From NCBI RefSeq assembly GCF_937770335.1, contig NZ_CALJHY010000005.1:1-64000 (forward strand): DNA of 64,000 nucleotides. The letters are read 5' to 3'. Source of the DNA: an uncultured Glaciecola sp. GTDB lineage: Bacteria > Pseudomonadota > Gammaproteobacteria > Enterobacterales > Alteromonadaceae. Numbering within the stretch: position 1 is the stretch's first letter; every line of letters begins with the position of its first letter. The translations under genes and the position numbers were made by a program. The notes under the pieces were generated by a model. That model worked only from the letters and a program-made list of their open reading frames with translations. It searched no databases and was not told where the DNA came from. Positions 1-7,721 of the stretch are shown in pieces.

Positions 1-177
1 CGCAAGTAACAGACTTTCATTTCCGGAATAAGCAATAGCACCAATTAAGGTGATACCTGACACCGCGTTTGCGCCACTCATTAAAGGCGTATGCAGGGTA
101 GCTGGCACTTTGCGAATAAGTTCAACGCCTAAAAATATCGCTAACATTAAAATCATTAAAAGATAGATAAATGACAT
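1..177 (-). CDS. pntA2: NAD(P) transhydrogenase subunit alpha part 2 (partial)
   Basis: The gene runs off the left edge, so only the first 59 residues are visible. They begin with a hydrophobic helix and contain VPATLHTPLMSG followed by an NAVSG/TLIGAI stretch, which is typical of the small membrane subunit of the split-alpha form of proton-translocating transhydrogenase. The enzyme sits in the inner membrane and couples hydride transfer between NADH and NADP+ to proton movement. The ATG overlaps the stop of the upstream pntA part by one base (TAATG), which indicates translational coupling. pntB would be expected just beyond the window. Confidence 0.88.
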   Translation of the reverse strand, partial: MSFIYLLMILMLAIFLGVELIRKVPATLHTPLMSGANAVSGITLIGAIAYSGNESLLLA

Positions 178-1326
178 TACACACTCTCCTGTGTTAACAA
201 CGCTTTAATAGTTGGATTGATCAACTCACCGTTGTGAGTGATTAGTGCAGTTTTCAGAATATCGTCTTCCAAATTGAGGGATATTGTTTTAGCTTCAGCG
301 TCCCAAAATTCCAACAATAGCGCCTGCAAATTATTGGCATACATTTGACTCGCATCCAACGCAACTTCGCTTGCCCAATTTGCCGGTACCAATGACGGTG
401 ACGCCTTCAACCGTAGCGATAGATCCAGAAACACTTCCTTCAACATTACCGCCACTTTCAGCTGCCATATCGACAATTACACTGCCTGGTTTCATTTTTG
501 CGATAACGTCTTTTTTGATCAGTAATGGTGGCTTTCTGCCAAATAATTGCGCAGTGGTTATCACTACGTCGGAACTGGCTATACATTCAGCTTGGGCTTG
601 TTGCTGAATTTCAATTTGTTCTGGGGTGAGTGCTTTTGCATAACCTTGGTCTGTTTGTCCTGTTTCACCAATATCAATAGCTAAAAACTTCGCACCAAGA
701 GAACGCACTTGCTCTGCAACAACTTCACGCGTGTCATATGCGATTACCGCGGCGCCAAGCCGTTTGGCCGTAGCAATAGCTTGTAAACCAGCCACACCAG
801 CACCAATAACAAATACTTTTGACGGTTTTAGTGTGCCCGCTGGTGTCATCATCATTGGGAAAATTCGAGGTAAAGTTGACATCGCTTTTGCTACCATCAC
901 ATAGCCTGCCAAACTCGCTTGCGAGCTTAGTGCGTCCATTTTTTGGCAACGACTACTGCGCGGGATCATTTCAACGCTTAACGCTGAACGACCCGACTCC
1001 TGTAACCATTTTATATGCTCAAGTGCATTAAATGGGTCTAAGAAACTGATACAGCATACGGTTGTTTTGGTCTTTTCCAAATCAACTTTGTTTAAAGCGT
1101 GAATCGACATTAAGAAGTCAGCTTTTGCGAGTACGGAAGTCCTATCAGTTTCAATTGTCGCTCCAGCGTCAACGTATTCTGAGTCTTTAATATTAACGCT
1201 AGTTCCAATACCAGATTCGACTAAAATAGTCGCACCAAGCTTTACATAAGCTTTTACATTTATTGGAAGTAAACTGCACCGACGTTCATTTTCTAATTGT
1301 TCTTTGACGAACCCTATTATGCTCAT
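177..1326 (-). pseudogene. pntA: NAD(P) transhydrogenase subunit alpha part 1, frameshifted
   Basis: This is the NAD(H)-binding soluble part of PntA. The N-terminal reading frame (331-1326) carries the AlaDH/PNT N-terminal domain and a Rossmann motif (VFVIGAGVAGLQA) near residue 170, then runs out of family similarity after VTVIGTG. The expected C-terminus (an ASEVALDASQMYANNL block) continues in another frame and ends at 177. The two frames join if one T is removed from the TTT at 379-381 of the plus strand, that is, a +1 shift on the coding strand. No slippery heptamer is visible there. Everything else, including the coupled downstream gene, looks intact, so either a recent mutation or a base-calling error in the homopolymer is likely. 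Confidence 0.85.
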
Positions 1327-1733
1327 TTCGCCTCCTGTTTTTGGTTAGCTCAGATTAAATAATTACTTTTTAAGGCGCACAAGATCACCTGCAAAAGCTG
1401 CAAAATTTTCCTGTCGGTTTATTAATTATCTTTTAGATATTTTTATTATTATGTTTTTAATGCTGCATTGCTGCTAATAATGATGTTTGAATATCAAAAT
1501 TAAACGCTCTCGCGCGTAAAAATAAATAACCGCAGTTAAACACGTCAACATTCGAAGATTGTATTAGCAGTAGCATCGGCACCTCTACAGGTATAACCCT
1601 ACACGTGGTCTTTGTCAAAACATGAATTATTCGCTATTGACACAGCAAACGCATTCGATGAATGAAGAGAGAAGATATTTAAAAATACACAAAAGGCTCA
1701 CAAGAGCCCTTTAGATTAAAACTTCCTACTGAC
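1327..1733. other. AT-rich intergenic stretch upstream of pntA
   Basis: About 400 bases without a recognisable gene in any frame. It must hold the pntA promoter on its left side. The coding strand has AGGAGG-like sequence (CAGGAGGCGAA) immediately before the pntA ATG, a strong ribosome binding site. The only other structure I see is the hairpin at 1695-1708, listed separately. Confidence 0.5.
1691..1713 (-). terminator. Weak hairpin, possible terminator of the decayed oxidoreductase
   Basis: GGCTC (1695-1699) pairs with GAGCC (1704-1708) around a four-base loop. Read on the minus strand the stem is followed by TTTTGTGT. It sits about 30 bases past the last stop of the oxidoreductase relic at 1734, where that gene's terminator would be expected. 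The five-pair stem is short, so confidence is low. Confidence 0.35.
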
Positions 1734-2090
1734 TCACAACCATATTTTATCTGCTTCTATCCGACCACTCTCTCCAGAATAGCTCGCATATTTTATGGGT
1801 GCGATATAGTGCTTCGCAAACGGCTTAATGCGCTCCAGTTTTAGTTGAGCATGACAGTAAACTAGACAACACCTTAACCCACTAATGGGTTTAAGCGGGT
1901 AAAACGTGTATGAGCCTGCCGCTAAAACGAGTTTGTCATAGCGGAATTAATAGCCTGTGTGAGGGGGAGCTATTTTGTGTACTTTATCGATTTCGGTTAC
2001 CCAAGTCTTAGTATGAAAACTTACATTGAGTGACGCATAATGCTCAGATATGGTTATTGCTGGATCATCAATTTTCTTATTCACAATAAT
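1734..2090 (-). pseudogene. Relic of an FAD/NAD(P)H oxidoreductase, NirB-like
   Basis: Reading the minus strand by hand gives one frame with ISEHYASLNVSFH, then WVTEIDK, then an in-frame TAA at 1947-1949, then FRYDKLVLAAGSYTF. The combination VTEID ... RYDKLVLATGS followed by a proline-rich stretch is characteristic of the FAD-binding part of pyridine nucleotide-disulphide oxidoreductases, and closest in feel to the large subunit of assimilatory nitrite reductase (NirB). No GxGxxG motif is present at the start and the frame ends at 1734, so this is an internal fragment. The last 40 or so residues (from about 1850 down) are not clearly from the same protein. NirB is a guess within the family; decay is clear. 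Confidence 0.5.
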
Positions 2091-2259
2091 ACATTTTTTA
2101 TATTATTTTATGAAGTTATGAATAAATCGATATTAGAAAGCGTATTTTACGCGCCAAGGGTACACAAATTTATTTTATTACAGCTCTTTATTTGCTCAGT
2201 TTCAATAATCTTCTGTGTAGATTATATGTCGCTTCACAAAAAAGAGGTCAAAAAAATAG

Positions 2260-4127
2260 TCAGAGGGATAGGATCGTATATAACGACATAGAAACAAGAT
2301 AAGCAAGCAAGCTATAGGCGACGAAAGCTCCCCATGCATAGCGATTTTTACCGAGCTCAGATTTAAGCATTGCAATAGTAGCAACGCATTGTAAAGCGAT
2401 AACGTAAAACCCGAGTAAGGCCACCCCCGACGCTAGCGAAAGACCGTCAGTCTCCAGATTAGCAGCTAAACCTGCAATATTCTCATCTGCGTTTTGCATG
2501 CTAAACATAGTACCCAACACACCTACAAACAATTCACGCGCTAAAAATGAAACTAGGATAGCAACACCATAACGCCAATCTAACCCCAACGGCTCAAAAA
2601 CAGGCTCAATCCATTGCCCAATTACCGACAAATAAGAGTTTTGTAAATCACCACTATTTGGAAAATAGCCTAAGGTCCATATAATCAGGGACACCACAAA
2701 ATAATAGGACCAGCACGCTTAATAAATTGAGTTCCACTGTTAACAATGCGGTAGAACAAAGGCTGCCAATGCGGTAATCGGTACGAAGGCAGTTCCAAAA
2801 TAAACGGCATGTCTTGGTGCTCTGTCGACCCCTCGGTCATCTTATTTAGCACGCTACTCACAATCAGTGCGGTGACAATACCGAATAGATATAACACAAA
2901 AAACATAGCGCCTTGCAAGTTAACCCAGCCCCCTAAGTAGCTAACGTCAGGCACGAGCACCGCAATTAATAGGGCATATACCGGTAATCTTGCTGAACAA
3001 GACATCAGAGGAACCGTGAGCATTGTTACAAATCGCTTGCGTGGAGATTCGATGGTTCTTGCTGCCAATATTGCAGGTATTGCGCAAGCATGACCGGATA
3101 GATAAGGAATGAAGCTGCGGCCTGACAAACCAAAAAAGCTCAAGGGTTTATGACAAATAAGGGCGGCTCGAGCTAAATAGCCGCTATCTTCTAACAACCC
3201 AATAATGAGCGTTAGTATCATTATTTGAGGTACAAAAACGAGAAAGGAACCTAACCCTCCAAAAACCGCATCCGTCATAAAGTCGTTTAGTATACCCTCA
3301 CCCAGAAGACTCGAAACGACTCCAGCAAGGAAGCCAATAGCGTCTTCTGTCGCGTCCATGAGCGGTGCTGCCCAAGTAAAGATGCTTTGAAACAAAAAGA
3401 ACATAATGAGCAAAAAGGCGATACCGCCAAACACTGAGTTGAGCAAAAAGCGATCTATTGTATTCTGCCTTTTAAGCACGACATCAGCTGGAATTGCATA
3501 TTCCGTTGCGAGAATTTTAGCTGCAGCGGCAAACGACTGCTGATTAATTTCAGTGGCTCTTACCTTGTATTTCTCTGGCGAAATAGCAATTTCACTCAGT
3601 CCTTTTTGCAATTCGTTAATACCAATTAGCGTTTTTGCAGACACTGCGAAAACCGGACTTCCCAATTTTTCGCCGAGCTTACTAGTGTCAATGTGATGAT
3701 TGAAGCGTAAAAGCTCATCGACCATATTCAACGTAAATACTACCGTTTTATCATGCTGCTTGGCTATTTCCTGAACTTGTAACGCGAACACGAGCGATCG
3801 TTCCATGCGAGTTGCATCAAGATTACATAGAATAACACTGGTCTTTTCATCTGACATTGCGGCGAGTAACTGCTCAATAGCAATTGCTTCATCTTTTGAC
3901 CATGACTTTAAGGAATAGGTCCCCGGATAATCGATGAGTTCAAATTTTTGTTGTTGTGTAACGTCGGGCGATTGCTCCGTATTATACGAATATGCATTAA
4001 AAACACCGCTTTTTAATTCGACCGTAACACCGGGGAAATTGGCGACTTTTTGCCTTAATCCGGTCAATTGATTGAACAGCAGACTTTTGCCCGAATTAGG
4101 CTTACCAACAAGAAGAATTTTTTGCAT
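2260..4127 (-). pseudogene. feoB: Ferrous iron transport GTPase FeoB, frameshifted
   Basis: FeoB is the inner-membrane Fe(II) permease with a cytosolic G domain. The first frame (2685-4127) has the P-loop GKPNSGKS at residues 7-14, the switch motif NFPGVTVE, DYPGTYSL (G3) and NMVDE (G4), then a spacer and several membrane helices. It stops prematurely after RAGPIILW. The rest (VSLIIWTLGYFPNSG onwards, 2260-2697) is in another frame and contains the last membrane helices. Adding one T to the four-base run at 2698-2701 (A4 on the plus strand) restores a continuous protein of about 620 residues, shorter than the 773 of E. coli FeoB. A homopolymer sequencing error is as likely as a real mutation. 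feoA lies immediately upstream, one base apart. Confidence 0.87.
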
Positions 4128-4128
4128 T

Positions 4129-4359
4129 TTAGATAGCGTTAACGTTTACATGATTAGCGACACTTTCTTCCAGTGAGTAGATACAGTCGCCCAACTGGAT
4201 AACAGTGGGACCATTAAAAGCAGTCCGTTTGATACAGGTAATTAACTGGCCCTCTTCAAAACCCATTTCCTGCAGTCTAATCGCCACATCTGCATGCATA
4301 GCAGTGCAAAGGCTTTTAATAGAAGCTGATTTTTTTGAAGGGATATCCCAGACAGTCAT
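4129..4359 (-). CDS. feoA: Ferrous iron transport protein A
   Basis: A 76-residue SH3-like FeoA protein with the family signature RLQEMGFEEGQ followed by a hydrophobic strand (AFNGPTVIQLGD). FeoA is a small cytosolic partner needed for FeoB-dependent Fe(II) uptake. It is the first gene of a feoAB operon, with the feoB ATG one base after its stop. The ATG follows a GAGAG ribosome binding site. A Fur-like palindrome lies about 100 bases upstream of the start, consistent with repression under iron sufficiency. No feoC is seen. Confidence 0.9.
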   Translation of the reverse strand: MTVWDIPSKKSASIKSLCTAMHADVAIRLQEMGFEEGQLITCIKRTAFNGPTVIQLGDCIYSLEESVANHVNVNAI

Positions 4360-4456
4360 AATGCTCTCTTTTAAATAATTAACGCTAGTTAAGCCAAGAG
4401 TGATGCATAAAACACACTAGCAAAAATAACCAGTTCTATGAATAGACGATTGATCA

Positions 4457-4475
4457 AATAAGAATAATTCTTATT
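4457..4475. promoter_or_regulatory. Candidate Fur box upstream of feoAB
   Basis: AATAAGAATAATTCTTATT is a perfect inverted repeat of nine bases on each side of a central A, the same 9-1-9 geometry and AT-rich composition as the consensus GATAATGATAATCATTATC. It lies between the feoA start (4359) and the convergent-side end of the TetR gene (4565), in the only space available for the feoA promoter. Assignment to Fur is inference from form and from the iron-uptake operon it precedes. Confidence 0.65.
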
Positions 4476-4564
4476 CAGGTTTATATCAAGCAACTACCTC
4501 AAAAAAAGTGAATGTCCAACGAGTGAATGGATATAGCACAATTTACTGCTGAGAATAAACGCAG

Positions 4565-5119
4565 TTAATTTTTAATAGACTCAATAAACTTGGTTGCTAT
4601 GCTGAATATCTCATTTGTATCTAGCACTATACTCATCATCATAGCGCCTTCTAGTAATGACAATATAAACACCGCTTTGTTGCGGGCCTTGACGGTTGTA
4701 TCACCCTCTAGTTTTTCAATCGCAGATTGCAACCAATCAATATTTTTTTCGAAAAACAGCTTGGTGTTCAACTTCACTTTCTCAGGCAATGCATCTGACT
4801 CAGCACCAAACAAACCGCACAGACACATTTTTTTATCGGCAATCAGTGCATGCCTGAATAACTCGATATAGTGCTCAATCGGGTCCTTACCTCGGGAAAT
4901 TAATGCAGCAGGATCTCCTAGTGCACAAAGAAAATTCTCAGTGTAACGTTTTGCAAGTTCAGCACCTAAATCCGCTTTAGTAGGAAAATGGTAGTGCACG
5001 CTGGCACTTTTAATGCCGACTTCATTTGCGAGTTCACGAAAACTGAAATTACTATAGCCACCCAAGCGTGCCTTGCTCTCTGCCGCGTTTAGTAAAGCCT
5101 CTTTTTTATTCATATGCAT
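4565..5119 (-). CDS. TetR-family transcriptional regulator
   Basis: A 184-residue one-domain repressor. The N-terminal third has the TetR helix-turn-helix (FSFRELANEVGIKSASVHYHF, about residues 25-45), followed by the KADLGAELAKRY linker helix. The C-terminal ligand domain has an unusual MCLCGLFG cysteine pair near residue 98, reminiscent of the YxxxCLLG motif in the AcuR/NemR-like group, some of which sense electrophiles through cysteine. That sensing role is inference. It is transcribed divergently from the amine oxidase at 5257, and two ATCGAT-centred palindromes lie in the shared gap, so autoregulation and control of the oxidase/cupin genes is likely. Start taken at the first ATG; a second in-frame ATG follows two codons later. 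Confidence 0.85.
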   Translation of the reverse strand: MHMNKKEALLNAAESKARLGGYSNFSFRELANEVGIKSASVHYHFPTKADLGAELAKRYTENFLCALGDPAALISRGKDPIEHYIELFRHALIADKKMCLCGLFGAESDALPEKVKLNTKLFFEKNIDWLQSAIEKLEGDTTVKARNKAVFILSLLEGAMMMSIVLDTNEIFSIATKFIESIKN

Positions 5120-5173
5120 TCTCTAAACTTAGTCATGAAACTGACACGAAGCAGTTCTTTTTGAAATAAACTA

Positions 5174-5209
5174 TATCGATAGATTACTATACTTACCTAT
5201 CGATAGGTA
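5174..5209. promoter_or_regulatory. Tandem palindromes, candidate TetR operators
   Basis: TACCTATCGATAGGTA at 5194-5209 is a perfect 16-base palindrome, and TATCGATA at 5174-5181 is a shorter copy with the same centre. The centres are 24 bases apart, a little over two helical turns. They lie between the divergent starts of the TetR gene (5119) and the amine oxidase (5257), as expected for operators that control both promoters. Confidence 0.65.
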
Positions 5210-5256
5210 TTAATATTGTCAATCTTAAAAAACAATTGCATTTAAATAGATTTGAT

Positions 5257-6519
5257 ATGAAAAAAATACAGCCAAAAGTTGGCATTATCGGCGGTGGACT
5301 AGCTGGGGTATATACGGCTTATTTACTTGCACAACACAATATTACATTCGAAATTATTGAGGCGAAACCTATTTTTGGGGGGCGAATATGCGGCGAAGAT
5401 ACACACTCTTCTGATTATAAAGTTGACCTTGGTCCTTCGTGGATATTCCCTCATCAACAAGAAATACAGAAACTCGTTTCTAATCTTGGTTTACGGCTAG
5501 TTGAGCAATTTACCTCAGGGGATGCTGTTTTTCAGCGCAACGCAAAGGAACGGCCCCAAAAGGTTGGTGGCGTTCCACCTCCAAGCATGTACCGCATATT
5601 TGGGGGGACTACCCGGCTAATAACTTCGTTGGCTCAAGACATTCATGAGCAAAATACAAAATTATCGACGAAAGCAAATTCATTCCAATATGATGGACAA
5701 AATTGGCATGTTGAAATAGAAACCAATAACTCATTATGTGGATTGCAAAGGAACGAAAAGTCGACAGATATACACGAAGACCTCTCCACTTCTACCGTAT
5801 CATTTGAGCATCTAGTTATTGCCGCGCCGCCAAGGGTCATTGCCCGTAAATTATCGCTTAGGCAAACTAATGGCCTCAAACTCAAGCACCAAGGTGAGCA
5901 AGGCGCAGCCCGCATAGATTCTGATGACCAATCTACGCAGATGCCAGAGATCGATGCCAAGAGCGTTGACACATTTCTCGAAGCACTGAGTAATAAATTT
6001 GAGCAGACTCCAACATGGATGGCAGCTCAGGCCAAGTTTGCAGTTACCTATAAAACACCTTTTTGGCGTGAACATGGGCTATCTGGGCAGGCATTCAGTC
6101 ATGTAGGGCCTCTAGGTGAAGTTCATGATGCGTCGTTTGAAGACCATGATGGTAATTCAGTTTATGCCTTATTTGGCTTTGTCGGTATCCCCTTTGCGCA
6201 TCGCCAACAAACATCTATTGAGCAAATGAAAGACGCCTGCTTATCGCAACTCAATTCACTTTTTGGGTCAAAAGCAAGTGAGCACCTACAAACCTATTAC
6301 AAGGACTGGGGTGCTGACCCTTTTATAGCAAACTCTCTTGATCAAAAACAACCTCCTATGCATCCGTATATTAATCTCGTATCTGATCAAGCACAGCTCA
6401 AACAGCTCAAATTATATCTTGCTGCTAGTGAATTTTCTGAAAGTGAAGCAGGATATATGGAAGGAGCGATTGTTGCAGCCAGACGTGCGGTAGAGAAAAT
6501 ACTTTTGACAGTTGAATAA
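5257..6519 (+). CDS. FAD-dependent amine oxidase family protein
   Basis: About 420 residues of the flavin monoamine oxidase superfamily. The FAD-binding Rossmann motif GIIGGGLAG is at residues 9-17, followed by the ribose-binding acid in FEIIEA and the GGRI motif. The C-terminus has the second FAD signature (LAASEFSE ... GYMEGAIVAARRA). The substrate is unknown; members oxidise amines or, in other branches, desaturate carotenoids. A polar low-complexity insert lies around residues 160-245. I chose the ATG at 5257, just before the Rossmann strand; a TTG seven codons earlier is possible. It is divergent from the TetR gene and probably its target. A cupin gene follows. Confidence 0.8.
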   Translation: MKKIQPKVGIIGGGLAGVYTAYLLAQHNITFEIIEAKPIFGGRICGEDTHSSDYKVDLGPSWIFPHQQEIQKLVSNLGLRLVEQFTSGDAVFQRNAKERPQKVGGVPPPSMYRIFGGTTRLITSLAQDIHEQNTKLSTKANSFQYDGQNWHVEIETNNSLCGLQRNEKSTDIHEDLSTSTVSFEHLVIAAPPRVIARKLSLRQTNGLKLKHQGEQGAARIDSDDQSTQMPEIDAKSVDTFLEALSNKFEQTPTWMAAQAKFAVTYKTPFWREHGLSGQAFSHVGPLGEVHDASFEDHDGNSVYALFGFVGIPFAHRQQTSIEQMKDACLSQLNSLFGSKASEHLQTYYKDWGADPFIANSLDQKQPPMHPYINLVSDQAQLKQLKLYLAASEFSESEAGYMEGAIVAARRAVEKILLTVE

Positions 6520-6526
6520 CGTTAGC

Positions 6527-6558
6527 TTACCTTGCCTACTTATAGATAGGTAAGGTGA
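6527..6558. terminator. Stem-loop after the amine oxidase gene
   Basis: Positions 6527-6538 pair with 6547-6558 over twelve pairs (two G-U wobbles) around an eight-base loop, starting eight bases past the amine oxidase stop. There is no U-run on either strand, so it is not a classic intrinsic terminator. It may stabilise the transcript end or separate the oxidase from the cupin gene. The stem contains a TAGGTA half-site that resembles half of the palindrome at 5194-5209. Confidence 0.4.
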
Positions 6559-6699
6559 ACGCAGCTAATTAATCTGTCTAAAGTAACTTAAGGACATGTC
6601 AAAGGGCCATATCAGCAGCCATTATTAGTGTAGCAATAATTGCGAACAATCTGATAACCCAAGCCAATGCTCAATGTAAAAGCAAGGAACGAAAATCAC

Positions 6700-7395
6700 A
6701 TGAAAATTAATGCAGACTTTTCAAAATTTGCCACTGTACACACAATCGGTCAAGAGTGGATTGCATCTCCGATGCCGGGTGTTGACAGAAAACCACTTGA
6801 TCGCGTGGGTGCTGAAGTAGCTAGAGCAACGAGTATTGTTCGTTACGCACCACAAAGCCATTTTTCGCCCCATACGCACAGTGGTGGTGAAGAATTCGTT
6901 GTCCTCGATGGCGTGTTTCAGGATGAAAATGGTGACTATCCAATTGGCTCTTATGTACGCAATCCGCCTCAGTCTAGGCACAAACCAGGTTCGCAAGAAG
7001 GATGTGTTATTTTTGTAAAACTGTGGCAGTTTCAGCCCGATGACCGCCAGCATGTAAATATTCAGATGGATAACGCTCAAATAACCTTTGCGGATACTAC
7101 AAACAGCATTGTGGAGAGATTACTTTTCGCAGATCAACATGAACAGGTAAAACACATTACATTGTCCAAAGACACTCAGTGGCAAAGCGACGCAACAAAT
7201 GGCAATGAAATATTAGTGCTTAGCGGTAGTGTTTTGCATGATCAGATTCAGCTAAATACACATGATTGGTTGCGTGTTCCTATAGGACAAAAATTGCAAC
7301 TTCAAGCATCGAGTGAAGGCGCAACGATATGGATTAAAACGGGAAATTTACCCGATATTGACAATCAACTAAATCGAGTTGAAGACCTAAATTAG
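6700..7395 (+). CDS. ChrR-like cupin protein
   Basis: A 231-residue protein with a clear cupin in its first half: FSPHTHSGGEEFVVLDG provides two His and a Glu as metal ligands, and a later NPPQSRHKP supplies the third His. This matches the ChrR-type cupin found in the anti-sigma factor ChrR, but the zinc-binding anti-sigma domain is absent, so it is a stand-alone cupin. The second half looks like a degenerate second cupin (QWQSDATNGNEILVLSGSV). The ATG at 6700 follows an AAGGAA ribosome binding site; an ATG 11 codons upstream lacks one. It lies 180 bases after the amine oxidase on the same strand and may share its regulation. Confidence 0.8.
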   Translation: MKINADFSKFATVHTIGQEWIASPMPGVDRKPLDRVGAEVARATSIVRYAPQSHFSPHTHSGGEEFVVLDGVFQDENGDYPIGSYVRNPPQSRHKPGSQEGCVIFVKLWQFQPDDRQHVNIQMDNAQITFADTTNSIVERLLFADQHEQVKHITLSKDTQWQSDATNGNEILVLSGSVLHDQIQLNTHDWLRVPIGQKLQLQASSEGATIWIKTGNLPDIDNQLNRVEDLN

Positions 7396-7721
7396 CATTG
7401 ACAACATATTTACTAAGTTTGCGAGTGTATTAAGGTGTGAAACTGAAACTTCTTACAACCTCGGGTTTATAGTACCTAGGCATTATCCAAATTTCGTAAA
7501 GTTTGAAACGGAGAAAATCCAAAGCCCAATTACTATAATAGTTCTATAAATTGATGTTTGGAACCAAGAGCTACGGGTAAGCAAATTACCCGTAATGAAA
7601 GTAAGCAGACACTCAGGGCTTTTTATTGAATTACTGCACCGTGCTATTTGCCAACTTTATGAGATTAATCTGATGATGGCCTCAAAGTGCCGTTCAGCTG
7701 TCTAAGATAAGTTCTGGCAGA
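7396..7721. other. Intergenic stretch with one perfect hairpin
   Basis: No gene is recognisable in any frame between the cupin gene and the convergent metallopeptidase gene. The only structure is TACGGGTAA (7572-7580) pairing perfectly with TTACCCGTA (7586-7594) around a five-base loop. No U-run follows on either strand. Because the flanking genes converge here, a role as a shared transcript end is plausible. Confidence 0.45.

Noticed and set aside
371-390. Programmed ribosomal frameshift in pntA
   Set aside because: No slippery heptamer, no stimulatory structure and no precedent in this family; a homopolymer indel explains it better.
1734-1850. D-amino-acid dehydrogenase as source of the relic
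   Set aside because: The LKPISG stretch suggested it, but the VTEID ... RYDKLVLAAGS pairing fits a NirB-type FAD domain better.
2040-2291. An 83-residue plus-strand open frame
   Set aside because: It overlaps, antisense, the NirB-like relic and the end of feoB, has no ribosome binding site and resembles nothing.
2685-2701. Two separate feoB genes (split GTPase and permease)
   Set aside because: The second frame begins in the middle of a membrane helix and only one base is needed to fuse the frames.
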